From Wenzhouxiangella limi (GTDB lineage Bacteria; Pseudomonadota; Gammaproteobacteria; Xanthomonadales; Wenzhouxiangellaceae): a stretch of DNA of 64,000 nt. Position 1 is the first letter of the stretch. Every line of letters begins with the position of its first letter. The stretch spans positions 155,266 through 219,265 of the forward strand of contig NZ_JAAGSC010000044.1 of assembly GCF_010499265.1 (NCBI RefSeq), written 5' to 3'. The notes below the pieces were generated by a model. That model searched no databases and was not told where the DNA came from. It was given only the letters and a program-made list of their open reading frames with translations. Positions 30,308 through 41,088 of the stretch are shown here, one piece after another. A program made the translations under genes and the position numbers.

Positions 30308-32617
30308 ATGACTAACTCCGTCAACCGCACGTCCGAAGCCTTGAGCGACTCATCCTACCTGCCGTCCCGGGAGGCCATGGCCCGTCGCCGCCAGCGGCGG
30401 TATCTGGCCGACGGCGCAGCCCGGTGGATGGTGCGCGCCGGCGGCGGGGGCGTGGTCATCGCCCTGGCCCTGATTTTCGTCTACCTGTTCAGCGAGGTTG
30501 TTCCGCTTTTGCGCGGGGCGACCGTGGAGCCCGCCTATTCCTACGAGCTGCCGGCTGGGGCGAGCGAGGAAACGCCGCTGCTGGGGCTGGAGCGCTACGG
30601 CGAGATCGTGATGCGCTACAGCGCCTCGGGCCGGCTGTTTTACTTCGAGCGCGATACCGGCGCCTTGCTCGAAGAGATTGATCTGAACATTCCCCCCGGG
30701 GTCAGCGTGACGAGTTTCGGCAACGGCGAGCCCAGATCCCGGCGCACGGTTTTCGGCCTGTCCGACGGCACCGCCATCGTCGTCGATCATGAGTTCGAGC
30801 TGCAGTTTCCCGAAGAGGGTGTTCGGGTCGTCGCCCCGGCGCCGGTTTTTCCGGTCGGTGATGCGCCCGTGGTGGTCGATGAAGACGGGGTCGCGTTGAC
30901 CGCGATTACCGTCCAGGCAGCGCGCGAGGACATCGGCGTCGCCGCGCAGAGTGCCGATGGCCGCATGCTGTTCGTGCGCTACCAGGTCAAGACCAATTTC
31001 ATGACCGGGGATCAGCAGATCGAGCGTCGGGCCTACGAGCTCCCGACCCTGCTCGAGCCGGTCGAGCATCTGCAGCTCAGCGCGAATCTCTGGAACCTGA
31101 TCGGGGCCGACCAGCAGGGTAATCTCATCTACTGGGATATCTCCAGGCCCGGCGACGCCCTGCTTCGTGATCGCCAGATCGCTTCTGAAGCCGGCGAGCA
31201 GATCACGGCGATGCAGTTCCTCAACGGTACGTTTTCCTTTGTCGTCGGTACTTCTTCTGGCCGGCTTGCGCAGTGGTTCCTGGTCCGTGACGAGACTGAA
31301 GACGCCGGGGACAATATCTTTTTCCTCGAGCAGGCCCGCGAGTTTTCCCGCCACGACGGCGCGATTACCGCGATCCAGCCGGAATACAGCAGAAAAGGCT
31401 TCGTGGCCGTGGACGACAGCGGCGGTCTTGGCATTCACTACGGCACCTCGGCGCGCACGCTGTACCTGAAGCAGGTCAGCGATCGCCCGCTGACCGCCGT
31501 GGCCGTCTCGCCGGTCAACAACCACGTTGTCGCCCAGGACGACCAGGGTCGGATACACGGGTTCAGCGTCTGGAACGAACACCCCGAGTATTCGCTCAAG
31601 GCCTTGTGGGGCAAGGTCTGGTACGAAGGCCGCTCGGACCCGGAGTACGTCTGGCAGGCCTCGTCGGGTTCCGACGCCTTCGAGCCCAAGTACTCGATGG
31701 TCCCGCTGACGATCGGCACCCTCAAGGCGGCTTTTTTCGCCATGCTGTTCGCCATGCCGCTGGCCATCGCCGGGGCCATCTACACGGCGTATTTCATGTC
31801 GCCTCGACTGCGCGGCTTCGTCAAACCCACCATCGAGGTGATGGAAGCCTTACCCACCGTGATTCTCGGTTTTCTGGCCGGGCTGTGGCTGGCGCCGTTC
31901 ATCGAAAACCATATTCCGGTGGTCTTTACCGTCCTGGTGGGCCTGCCGGTGGCTTTCTTGCTGGTGGCCTATCTGTTCTCGCGGCTGCCGCGGCACGTAC
32001 GCAACCGCGTTCCGCCCGGCTGGGAGGCGGTCTTTTTGCTGCCGGTCATCGTCGGCGTGACCTGGCTGATGGTCAGCCTTTCGCCGCTGATCGAGATCTG
32101 GTTTTTCGACGGCTCGATGCGCCAGTGGTTTACCGATATCGGGATCACCTATGACCAGCGCAATGCTCTCGTTGTCGGCATCGCCATGGGTTTTGCGGTC
32201 ATCCCGACGATTTTTTCGATCGCCGAGGATGCGGTCTTTACCGTGCCCAAACACCTGACCCAGGGTTCGCTGGCGCTGGGCGCGACCGCCTGGCAGACGG
32301 TGACCATGGTGGTGCTGCTCACCGCCAGCCCCGGCATTTTCTCGGCCGTGATGATCGGCTTCGGGCGCGCGGTCGGGGAGACCATGATCGTGCTCATGGC
32401 CACCGGCAACAGTCCGGTCCTCAATTTCAACATTTTCGAAGGCATGCGCACGCTCTCGGCCAATATTGCCGTCGAACTGCCCGAAACGGCGGTGGGCTCG
32501 ACCCATTTCCGTATTCTGTTTCTGGCCGGGCTGGTGCTGTTTGCCATCACCTTCGTGGTCAACACCATCGCCGAAATCGTCCGCCAGCGCCTGCGCGCGC
32601 GCTACAGCAATCTTTAA
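30308..32617 (+). CDS. pstC: phosphate ABC transporter permease PstC, long form
   Basis: Inner-membrane permease. One N-terminal membrane segment (about 43-62) is followed by a periplasmic insert of about 400 residues (to about 465) with repeated beta-rich text such as GTAIVVDHEF, NLIYWDIS, GRLAQWF and DDQGRIHGFSVW, resembling a WD40-like propeller. The C-terminal 300 residues hold the remaining segments and the coupling motif (HLTQGSLALGATAWQT). At 769 residues it is more than twice the length of E. coli PstC (319); long forms are known in Pseudomonas and relatives. Confidence 0.93.
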   Translation: MTNSVNRTSEALSDSSYLPSREAMARRRQRRYLADGAARWMVRAGGGGVVIALALIFVYLFSEVVPLLRGATVEPAYSYELPAGASEETPLLGLERYGEIVMRYSASGRLFYFERDTGALLEEIDLNIPPGVSVTSFGNGEPRSRRTVFGLSDGTAIVVDHEFELQFPEEGVRVVAPAPVFPVGDAPVVVDEDGVALTAITVQAAREDIGVAAQSADGRMLFVRYQVKTNFMTGDQQIERRAYELPTLLEPVEHLQLSANLWNLIGADQQGNLIYWDISRPGDALLRDRQIASEAGEQITAMQFLNGTFSFVVGTSSGRLAQWFLVRDETEDAGDNIFFLEQAREFSRHDGAITAIQPEYSRKGFVAVDDSGGLGIHYGTSARTLYLKQVSDRPLTAVAVSPVNNHVVAQDDQGRIHGFSVWNEHPEYSLKALWGKVWYEGRSDPEYVWQASSGSDAFEPKYSMVPLTIGTLKAAFFAMLFAMPLAIAGAIYTAYFMSPRLRGFVKPTIEVMEALPTVILGFLAGLWLAPFIENHIPVVFTVLVGLPVAFLLVAYLFSRLPRHVRNRVPPGWEAVFLLPVIVGVTWLMVSLSPLIEIWFFDGSMRQWFTDIGITYDQRNALVVGIAMGFAVIPTIFSIAEDAVFTVPKHLTQGSLALGATAWQTVTMVVLLTASPGIFSAVMIGFGRAVGETMIVLMATGNSPVLNFNIFEGMRTLSANIAVELPETAVGSTHFRILFLAGLVLFAITFVVNTIAEIVRQRLRARYSNL

Positions 32618-32628
32618 AGGTTATCGCC

Positions 32629-34287
32629 ATGCGTAACTGGTTCAAATCCGGCGATCCGTGGATCTGGATGATTGGCGGCGCGCTGAGCATCTCGGTGATC
32701 ATGGTCGTCGGCCTGCTGCTGCTGATCGCGGTGCGCGGTTTCAGCCACTTCTGGCCGTCGCCGATCGTCGAAACCACGGCCGTGGTCGAGGGTGAGCAGG
32801 TCCGGGTGCTGGGCGTCGTCACCAACTCCGAAACCCTGCCCGCCGATCGCATCCGCGAGTCGGGCCAGATCATCGACGATGATGCGATCCTGGTGACTCG
32901 CCACCTGTTCAAGGTGGGCAATCGTGATATCACCGGGCGCGATTTCGTCTGGTACCTGGAATCGACGCTGTCGGATTTCCGCTATCCCGAAAACGCCATG
33001 ATGGTCGAGCGTCGGGAGTGGGGTAACTTCTACGGCTACCCGCTGCGGCTGGAAGAGGCCGGCGTGCCGGTCGCAGGGGGCGATGAGCTGTGGCCGGTGC
33101 TGCAGGAGCGCATTGTCCGCGCCAACGAGCTGCACGGTCAGATTCAGCAGATCGAGCGCTATGAGATCGGGCGGATCAACGGTGAGCTGGAGCGCCTGCG
33201 GCTGGAAGAACGAAAGATGGATCACCGCCAGCTCCCGGCGGCCGAGCGCGCACCGATCCAGCGCGTCATCGACCAGCGCCGCCAGGCGCTGGAGGCCGAA
33301 TACGAGGTCCTTCGCATCCAGCGCGAGGAACTGCAGGAGCGCGCGCGTCGGGATGTCTTGATCGCACAGACAGCGAACGGGATCGAGACCCCCATCAATC
33401 TCTCGAACATCGTCATGGCCTCGCGCAACAACGCCTTGAGCCCGCCCGGAAAGCTGGCCTTCTACGGCCACAGGATCAAGGATTTCCTGACCGGTTTCCC
33501 GCGCGAGGCCAACACCGAAGGCGGGATTTTCCCGGCGATTTTCGGCACCGTGACCATGGTGCTGATCATGTCGGTGTTCGTTACGCCGTTCGGTGTCCTG
33601 GCCGCGATTTATCTGCGCGAATACGCCAGGCAGGGGCCGCTTTTGAAGATGATCCGGGTCTCGGTCTACAACCTGGCCGGGGTGCCCTCGATCGTATTCG
33701 GGGTATTCGGCCTGGGCTTTTTCGTCTACCTGGTGGGCGGGTCGATCGACAACCTGTTCTACCCGGAGCGCCTGCCGGCGCCGACCTTCGGCACGCCGGG
33801 TCTGTTCTGGGCCTCGCTGACGCTGGCGCTGCTGACCCTGCCGGTAGTGATTGTGTCGACCGAGGAAGGGCTGGCGCGTATTCCGCGAACCATTCGCGAG
33901 GGCTCGCTGGCGCTTGGGGCGACCAAGTGGGAGACGCTGTGGAAAGTGGTCGTGCCGCTGTCGGCGCCGGCCATGATGACCGGTCTGATCCTGGCGGTGG
34001 CCCGGGCCGCCGGCGAAGTCGCGCCGCTGATGCTGGTCGGGGTGGTCAAGCTGGCGCCCAGCCTGCCAGTGGACGGACAGTTTCCGTTTATTCACCTGGA
34101 TCGCAAGATCATGCATCTGGGCTTTCATATCTACGATGTCGGCTTTCAGAGCCCGAACGTGGAGGCGGCCCGCCCGCTGGTCTACGCCACCGCGCTGACC
34201 CTGGTCGTGCTGATTCTCGTGCTCAATCTCACGGCCATCGCCATTCGCAACCGCCTGCGCGAGAAGTACCGCGCCGAAGGCGATTGA
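32629..34287 (+). CDS. pstA: phosphate ABC transporter permease PstA, long form
   Basis: Partner of PstC. A first membrane segment (about 10-34) precedes a periplasmic insert (about 40-300) that includes a long charged helix (QLPAAERAPIQRVIDQRRQA and beyond), probably a coiled coil. The permease core starts near IFGTVTMVLIMSVFVTPFGV and includes the EAA-like loop TIREGSLALGATKWET. The 552 residues compare with about 296 in E. coli. AAAGG before the ATG, 11 nt after pstC. Confidence 0.93.
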   Translation: MRNWFKSGDPWIWMIGGALSISVIMVVGLLLLIAVRGFSHFWPSPIVETTAVVEGEQVRVLGVVTNSETLPADRIRESGQIIDDDAILVTRHLFKVGNRDITGRDFVWYLESTLSDFRYPENAMMVERREWGNFYGYPLRLEEAGVPVAGGDELWPVLQERIVRANELHGQIQQIERYEIGRINGELERLRLEERKMDHRQLPAAERAPIQRVIDQRRQALEAEYEVLRIQREELQERARRDVLIAQTANGIETPINLSNIVMASRNNALSPPGKLAFYGHRIKDFLTGFPREANTEGGIFPAIFGTVTMVLIMSVFVTPFGVLAAIYLREYARQGPLLKMIRVSVYNLAGVPSIVFGVFGLGFFVYLVGGSIDNLFYPERLPAPTFGTPGLFWASLTLALLTLPVVIVSTEEGLARIPRTIREGSLALGATKWETLWKVVVPLSAPAMMTGLILAVARAAGEVAPLMLVGVVKLAPSLPVDGQFPFIHLDRKIMHLGFHIYDVGFQSPNVEAARPLVYATALTLVVLILVLNLTAIAIRNRLREKYRAEGD

Positions 34288-34308
34288 TCCCGTACTGGAA
34301 GCATACCC

Positions 34309-35151
34309 ATGAACGAAAAGACCCAACCCGAAGACGCCGTGAAGGTTTCGGCCGGACAGTTCGATCGCAGCCGCAGGTCGCTGAACATCCAGCGCGAGGA
34401 TATCGCCGTCGAAGTCAAGGATCTCAATCTGTTCTACGGCGCCGACCAGGCCCTGAAAAACATCAATCTGAAGATTCCCCGCAACCGCGTGACCGCTTTC
34501 ATCGGGCCCAGCGGCTGCGGCAAGTCGACCCTGCTGCGCTGCTTCAACCGGATGAACGACCTGATCGATATCTGCAAGATCGACGGTCAGATCATCATCG
34601 ACGGCCAGGACGTTCACAGCCGCGACGTCGACGTCGCCGAACACCGCCGGCGGGTCGGCATGGTGTTTCAGAAACCCAATCCCTTCCCGAAGTCCATTTT
34701 TGAAAACGTGGCCTACGGTCTTCGCCTGCAGGGGGTCAGCAACAAGCGCACTCTGGCCGAGGTGGTCGAAAAGGCCTTGCGTGCTGCAGCGCTGTGGGAC
34801 GAGGTCAAGGATCGTTTGCAGGACAATGCCTTCGGCCTGTCCGGCGGACAGCAGCAGCGCCTGGTGATTGCCCGCGCGATCGCCATCGAGCCGGAAATCA
34901 TTCTGCTCGACGAGCCGTGTTCGGCGCTGGACCCGATTTCCACGGCAAAAGTCGAGGAACTGATGATCGAGCTGAAAGAAAAGTATACGATTGTGATTGT
35001 CACCCACAACATGCAGCAGGCGGCGCGGGTTTCGGACTTCACCGCGTACATGTATCTTGGCGAACTGATCGAATTCGACGACACCGCCAAGCTGTTCACC
35101 AACCCTGCCAGGAAGGCGACCGAAGACTACATCACCGGACGTTACGGATGA
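34309..35151 (+). CDS. pstB: phosphate ABC transporter ATP-binding protein PstB
   Basis: ATPase of the Pst system. Walker [10 protein letters not shown] (66-74), signature LSGGQQQR and Walker [14 protein letters not shown] are all intact. The 280 residues include an N-terminal extension of about 25 residues beyond the E. coli protein. 21 nt after pstA. Confidence 0.97.
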   Translation: MNEKTQPEDAVKVSAGQFDRSRRSLNIQREDIAVEVKDLNLFYGADQALKNINLKIPRNRVTAFIGPSGCGKSTLLRCFNRMNDLIDICKIDGQIIIDGQDVHSRDVDVAEHRRRVGMVFQKPNPFPKSIFENVAYGLRLQGVSNKRTLAEVVEKALRAAALWDEVKDRLQDNAFGLSGGQQQRLVIARAIAIEPEIILLDEPCSALDPISTAKVEELMIELKEKYTIVIVTHNMQQAARVSDFTAYMYLGELIEFDDTAKLFTNPARKATEDYITGRYG

Positions 35152-35201
35152 TTGACTGTCTAAGCGGGTTGCCAATCTAAGATTTCGCTGGAGCGAATCG
35201 A

Positions 35202-35924
35202 ATGGAAAAGTACTTTGATCAGCACATCTCGCGCCGCTTCAACGAAGAGTTGGAGGCCCTGCGCAGCCACGTCATGAAAATGGCGGGCACCACCGAAGAG
35301 ATGCTTGCCGACGCCATCGCCGCGCTGGTGGAAGGCGACACCGAAAAGGCCGAGGCCGTCATTGCCGCCGACGATCAGGTCAACCTCATGGAAAAGCGCA
35401 TCGATGAGGAAGCCATGCAGATCCTGGCGCGACGTCAGCCCACGGCCAGCGATCTGCGCCTGGTCATGGCCATCGTCAAGACCGTCAACGACCTGGAGCG
35501 CATCGGCGACGAGGCCGAAAAAATCGCCCGTGTGGCGATCGTGTTGACCGAGTCCGAGCGGCCGCGAAACAATTATTACGAACTGGAAAACATGGCCGGG
35601 CACGTGCGCACCATGCTGCGCGATGCGCTCGACGGCTTCGTGCGCATGGTGCCGGAAGTCGCGGTCAGCCTTTTTCGCGCCGACAAGAAGGTCGACGACG
35701 AGTACGAGGCAATCCTGCGACAGTATTACACCTATCTGGCCGAAGAGCCGCGAAAAACCAGCCGCATACTCAACGCCATCTGGATCGCCCGGTCGCTGGA
35801 GCGCATCGGCGACCACGCCAAGAACATCGGCGAGTACATCTACTACCTGGTCGAAGGCCGCGATGTGCGCCACATGCCGAGCGACGAAAAAGAGCAGGCG
35901 CTGCTCGACGACGGAAAGGACTAG
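35202..35924 (+). CDS. phoU: phosphate signalling protein PhoU
   Basis: Links Pst transport activity to PhoR and restrains the Pho response. Two homologous three-helix halves are visible, each with the metal-binding E(D)xxxxxD/NDLERIGD-type motif (VNDLERIGDEAEKIA and ARSLERIGDHAKNIGEYI). The 240-residue length is normal. GGAG precedes the ATG, 50 nt after pstB. Confidence 0.97.
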   Translation: MEKYFDQHISRRFNEELEALRSHVMKMAGTTEEMLADAIAALVEGDTEKAEAVIAADDQVNLMEKRIDEEAMQILARRQPTASDLRLVMAIVKTVNDLERIGDEAEKIARVAIVLTESERPRNNYYELENMAGHVRTMLRDALDGFVRMVPEVAVSLFRADKKVDDEYEAILRQYYTYLAEEPRKTSRILNAIWIARSLERIGDHAKNIGEYIYYLVEGRDVRHMPSDEKEQALLDDGKD

Positions 35925-35943
35925 CGGGCCATGCGGCTAGGTT

Positions 35944-36099
35944 TTAATGCAGAAAGCTGGCCGCCGTCAGCAGGCTGGCGAACAGCCCGAGAAAAAGGCT
36001 GGTCAGCGCCAGCAGTTCCCCGGCCATCTGGCCGCTGCGGCGCACAATGGCGTGGATCGCGTGGCTGGTGGTTGTCCTGCGATAGCGTGCTTGCGGCAT
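35944..36099 (-). CDS. putative 51-residue membrane protein
   Basis: A short frame convergent with phoU: basic N-terminus (MPQARYRRTTTSHAIHAIVRR) and a single hydrophobic segment (LLALTSLFLGLFASLLTAA) near the C-terminus, ending FLH. It has no strong Shine-Dalgarno; a perfect palindrome lies 8 nt upstream. Codon use is consistent with a gene. Family unknown; translation unproven. Confidence 0.5.
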   Translation of the reverse strand: MPQARYRRTTTSHAIHAIVRRSGQMAGELLALTSLFLGLFASLLTAASFLH

Positions 36100-36107
36100 G
36101 ATGCTTG

Positions 36108-36131
36108 TCCGTGGTGAAGGTTCACCACGGA
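36108..36131. repeat. 24-bp perfect palindrome
   Basis: TCCGTGGTGAA and TTCACCACGGA are separated by GG. It lies between the small membrane gene and the aminotransferase gene, both on the minus strand. It may be an operator, a hairpin at the end of the aminotransferase transcript or a copy of a dispersed CCACGGA-type repeat. Confidence 0.6.
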
Positions 36132-36168
36132 TTCAAACATTGAGGCTTCTCAAAATCTGAGAAAGCGC

Positions 36169-37671
36169 TCAGGCCGCCTGGTCGACTGCCTTCAGTGGGC
36201 CGTTGAGCAGGGCTTCGCGGGTTGCGTCCACGATCAGGTCGACCTCGGCGCTGGTGACGGCAAACGGCGGCGTGTAGCGCAGCGAATTCTCGCCGCCGTG
36301 GATGACGTTGATCCCGTGCATGCGTAGATACTCTTCAGTTGAACCCTCGCCGTAGGCCTTGTAGCGCCCGGCGTCGAGTTCCACCGAAAACAGCAGTCCG
36401 GTGCCCTGCACCTGGGTAATGCGGCCGCCGAGTTCGTCTTTGAGATGCTCGAACTTGTCCAGGAATTCCCGACCGCGCTCGACGATGTTGGCGCGCAGTC
36501 CGGGCGTGACCATGTTGAGCACCGTCACACCCACGTCCAGGGCACGCGGGTTGGCGGTCATGGTGTTGCCGTAGACCCCCTTGCGGTACAGCTCGGCGGC
36601 GCGCTGGTTCATGGCCAGCACCGACAGCGGGTACTGGCCGGCGTTGAGCGCCTTGGAATAGGTCTCCAGGTCGGGACCCGGCAGACCCTCGAAGCCCGGG
36701 TAGTCGACCGCCGACAGCGTGCCCTGGGCGCGCAGGCCGGCCTGGATGGAGTCCATCAGCAGCAAGGTGCCGTGCTCGTCGCACAGCTCGCGGGCCACGG
36801 CGTAAAACGCCGGGTCCAACGCCGCACCCGGGTTGCCCTCGCCCATGACGGGCTCCATGAACACCGCCTCAAAGAACACCTGCTCGCGCTCGGCGCGGGC
36901 AAAGATTTCGCGCAGCGCCTCGATGTTGTTGGGGGCCACGGTGACCAGGCTGTCGTCGTCGCGGAACGAGGCCAGGTGACGCGCGTAGGTTCGGCGGGTG
37001 GAGTCGGAATAGCGCGCCGGTCGCTCGGTGCGGCCGTGAAAGCCGCCGGTGAGCGACAGCCTCTGGATCCGGTAACCCGCTTTCGGCCCGCCCGGGTCGG
37101 TCATCAGCTTGGCGTTGATGTCGGCGATGCGCCCGGCCACGGTGACCGCCTCGGAGCCTGAATTCATGCACAGGAAGCGCTCGAACGGGCAGCCGTCCTC
37201 GCGCCGGTGGCCGATTTCGCGCCGGAGCGTTTCGACCAGGCGCAGGTGGCTGAAGCTCGGGGTCATGACGTTGGCCATGACGTGCGGCTGGCTCATGGCC
37301 TGAATGATCTTTTCGGGTGCGTGGCCGAAGCCCAGCATGCCGTAGCCGCCCGAGTCGTGCAGCACCGCGCCCTTGGCGGTGATGATCCAGGGCCCGCGTC
37401 CGGCCAGGGCGACAAAGGGATTGACCGCGTCGTCGGCGTAGAAGTTGACGAACCCGGCCTGCAGGGCGTCGCGCTGGTCTGCTTCGTCGGCCTCGATCAG
37501 GTCGGGGTAGGCCGAGCGCCAGCACTCGATGACGCCGAGGGCGTCGTCGACGGCCTGCTCCAGGCGCGAATCCTGCTCGGCGAAGCGTTCGATAACTGAG
37601 TCGGCCAGGCCGCGGGTCAGCGTTTCGCCGCCTGCGCTTCGCAGTGTTTGCAATTTTTCGAGAATCGCCAT
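36169..37671 (-). CDS. class III PLP-dependent aminotransferase
   Basis: A 500-residue fold-type I aminotransferase. NSGSEAVTVAGRIADI, GGFHGRTERPARYSDS, LLMDSIQAGLRAQG (the aspartate that contacts PLP) and TYSKALNAG with the Schiff-base lysine are visible. About 70 residues at the N-terminus extend beyond short class III enzymes. Ornithine, lysine or another omega-amino acid could be the substrate; the sequence alone does not decide. An extended -10 promoter lies about 40 nt upstream, next to the second composite repeat. Confidence 0.85.
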   Translation of the reverse strand: MAILEKLQTLRSAGGETLTRGLADSVIERFAEQDSRLEQAVDDALGVIECWRSAYPDLIEADEADQRDALQAGFVNFYADDAVNPFVALAGRGPWIITAKGAVLHDSGGYGMLGFGHAPEKIIQAMSQPHVMANVMTPSFSHLRLVETLRREIGHRREDGCPFERFLCMNSGSEAVTVAGRIADINAKLMTDPGGPKAGYRIQRLSLTGGFHGRTERPARYSDSTRRTYARHLASFRDDDSLVTVAPNNIEALREIFARAEREQVFFEAVFMEPVMGEGNPGAALDPAFYAVARELCDEHGTLLLMDSIQAGLRAQGTLSAVDYPGFEGLPGPDLETYSKALNAGQYPLSVLAMNQRAAELYRKGVYGNTMTANPRALDVGVTVLNMVTPGLRANIVERGREFLDKFEHLKDELGGRITQVQGTGLLFSVELDAGRYKAYGEGSTEEYLRMHGINVIHGGENSLRYTPPFAVTSAEVDLIVDATREALLNGPLKAVDQAA

Positions 37672-37708
37672 GAAAAGGTCTCCCGACTGGTTTCAAAGTT
37701 AATTCGCC

Positions 37709-37717
37709 ATTCTAGCA
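37709..37717 (-). promoter_or_regulatory. extended -10 promoter of the aminotransferase gene
   Basis: TGCTAGAAT on the minus strand combines a TGn motif with TAGAAT (5 of 6), 38 nt upstream of the ATG. No good -35, as allowed for extended -10 promoters. Confidence 0.45.
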
Positions 37718-37780
37718 AGCTCCCGTTAGCGGGGCTGGGGCGCTCGCTTCGACCTTGCCGGTGATGACTATGGCTTCGAG

Positions 37781-37858
37781 GCCGGTTGGGGTGGGGATGA
37801 CCTCCTTCAGTTCGACGCGTGGCGAGGCCTTCAGGAGGCCATCCCCACCCCAACCGGC
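37781..37858 (+). repeat. hairpin C of composite repeat 2
   Basis: Arms 37781-37804 and 37835-37858 pair at 23 of 24 positions. Loop 37805-37834 is identical to the hairpin A loop. Confidence 0.9.
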
Positions 37859-37929
37859 TTGACGTTGGTGCATCAGCGCCGGCGACGGCGTCTTCGAAGT
37901 CGGCCGGTGGGTTTTTGCCGAGAACGTAG

Positions 37930-38003
37930 GCGAGGGGGCGGGGAGACGTCGCTGAAGGCCTCGCCACGCGTCGAACTGAAGCGACATCTCCCCGCCCCCT
38001 CGC
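37930..38003 (-). repeat. hairpin D of composite repeat 2
   Basis: Arms 37930-37951 and 37982-38003 pair at 21 of 22 positions; the one difference still allows a G-T wobble on one strand. Loop 37952-37981 is the reverse complement of the hairpin A loop. Confidence 0.9.
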
Positions 38004-38046
38004 GGTCGAAGCCTATTGGCCCAGATGCTTTGACAGAGGCTTCCGG

Positions 38047-39126
38047 TCAGTGCGGGTGTTGCTGCAGCGCCCAGGCGACGTGCTCGCGGACCAGGGCGGA
38101 AGCATGATCGATGCGCGCCTGCAGCGCGCTCAGGACGGCGGGGCTTGTGGGCGCGTTGCCCAGGGCCACGGCGATGTTGCGCAGCCAGCGCTCGTGGCCG
38201 ATGCGGCGGATGGCCGTGCCCTCGGTGCGCGCCAGGAAGGTGGCCTCGTCCCAGGCGAACAGTTCGACCAGGTCGCCGGCGTCCAGGTCCTGGCGCGGCT
38301 GAAAATCGTCCTCGCCGCTGAACTGGGCATAGCGGTTCCAGGGGCAGACCATCTGGCAGTCGTCGCAGCCGTAGATGCGGTTACCCATGGCGGCGCGGAA
38401 CTCGACCGGGATCGAGCCTTTCAACTCGATGGTCAGGTAGGAAATGCAGCGCCGGGCGTCGAGCTGGTAGGGCGCGATGATGGCCTGGGTGGGGCAGATG
38501 TCGATGCAGCGTCGGCACGAGCCGCAGTGATCGCGCACCGGTTCATCGGCCGGTAGCGCTAAGTCGGTATAGATTTCGCCCAGGAAAAACCAGGAGCCGG
38601 CGCGGCGGTTGAGCAGGTTGGTGTGCTTGCCGATCCAGCCCAGGCCGGCTTTTTCAGCCAGCGGCTTTTCCAGCACCGGGGCCGAATCGGTAAACACGCG
38701 GTAGCCGATGGGGCCGAGGGCTTTTTCGATCCGCTGGGCCAGTTTCTTCAGCCGCGAGCGCATGACCTTGTGATAATCGCGCCCGACCGCGTAGCGCGAG
38801 ATGCAGGCCCGCTCGGGCTGCTCGAGAAGGGACTCGACCGGCGTGGCGTCGGGCGGCAGGTAGTCCATGCGCGCAGCGATCACCGAGCGCGTGCCCGGAT
38901 GCAGCAGCTGGGGCCGCGAGCGCTTGCGCCCGTGGGCGGCCATCCAGCCCATCTCGCCGTGGTGGCCCTCGTCCAGCCACCGATCCAGGCGCCGCTCGTA
39001 GGCGGCCAGATCCACATCGGCGATACCGATCTGCTGAAACCCCAGCTCGAGACCCCAGCGCCGGATATCCGCCACCAGTGCGCTGGATTGCTCGTTGGTG
39101 ACGGGATTGGCCTGCTGTTGTGGCAT
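38047..39126 (-). CDS. queG: epoxyqueuosine reductase QueG
   Basis: Last step of queuosine synthesis in tRNA: reduces epoxyqueuosine with cobalamin and two 4Fe-4S clusters. Cluster motifs are CGSCRRCIDICP and CDDCQMVCPWN. The C-terminal part (about 275-359) looks like the HEAT-like tRNA-binding region. The 359 residues start at ATG 39126, giving a family-like N-terminus; an earlier start at 39201 would run into nnr. Divergent from nnr, as in many gammaproteobacteria. Confidence 0.95.
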   Translation of the reverse strand: MPQQQANPVTNEQSSALVADIRRWGLELGFQQIGIADVDLAAYERRLDRWLDEGHHGEMGWMAAHGRKRSRPQLLHPGTRSVIAARMDYLPPDATPVESLLEQPERACISRYAVGRDYHKVMRSRLKKLAQRIEKALGPIGYRVFTDSAPVLEKPLAEKAGLGWIGKHTNLLNRRAGSWFFLGEIYTDLALPADEPVRDHCGSCRRCIDICPTQAIIAPYQLDARRCISYLTIELKGSIPVEFRAAMGNRIYGCDDCQMVCPWNRYAQFSGEDDFQPRQDLDAGDLVELFAWDEATFLARTEGTAIRRIGHERWLRNIAVALGNAPTSPAVLSALQARIDHASALVREHVAWALQQHPH

Positions 39127-39187
39127 CTGCGCAGTATATCGGGCCACGCGGGCAGACTCAGGCCACCGGCCTCTATAATCGGTGGCG

Positions 39188-40656
<1,469 letters not shown>

Positions 40657-40660
<4 letters not shown>

Positions 40661-41088
40661 GCGAGACCTTCATCCTCCCGACCGAGCAGGACATGCTCGA
40701 CTTCGGTGTTCCGCTGGCCGCGCGCCTGGCCGACGGCGGCGTGGTGTATCTGTCCGGCGATCTGGGCGTGGGCAAGACCACCCTGGTGCGCGGCCTGCTG
40801 CGCGCAATGGGTCACGCCGGGCGGGTCAAGAGCCCCAGCTACGGCCTGGTCGAAAGCTACGATCTTGAGGGCCTGACCGTCCACCACCTCGATCTTTACC
40901 GCCTCGGCGAGGCCGAGGAAATCGAGTTTCTGGGCATTCCCGACCTGCTCGACGAACAAAGCCTGCTGCTGGTCGAGTGGGCAGAGAAGGGCGTAGGCTA
41001 CCTGCCGCCGGCGACCTTGCATATCGCCATCGAGGACCTGCCGGACCAGAGTCGCCGGCTGACCATCGAAAAAACCGTCGCGACATGA
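40657..41088 (+). CDS. tsaE: tRNA threonylcarbamoyladenosine biosynthesis ATPase TsaE
   Basis: ATPase that drives the TsaBDE complex making t6A37 in tRNAs. Walker A GDLGVGKTT (34-42), SPSYGLVESY (the switch region) and HLDLYRL are typical. 143 residues. Order nnr-tsaE is conserved; amiB, which usually follows, is replaced here by a gamma-glutamylcyclotransferase-like gene, overlapping by 4 nt. Confidence 0.96.

Larger units (their letters stand above)
37772..38013. repeat. composite hairpin repeat, copy 2 (242 bp)
   Basis: Same design as the element at 14919-15163: 8-bp terminal inverted repeats (GGCTTCGA 37772-37779, TCGAAGCC 38006-38013), two hairpins with the identical 30-nt loop in opposite orientations and a 71-nt spacer that begins TTGACGTT and has TTCGA at its centre. 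TAT occurs directly outside both ends, possibly a target duplication; copy 1 has none. It occupies most of the 375-nt gap between the aminotransferase promoter and the queG stop; the rest has no further signal apart from that promoter. Confidence 0.85.

Noticed and set aside
32614-35175. 853-codon minus-strand frame across pstA and pstB
   Set aside because: It crosses two secure genes and their gap; composition is that of a reverse-complement shadow.
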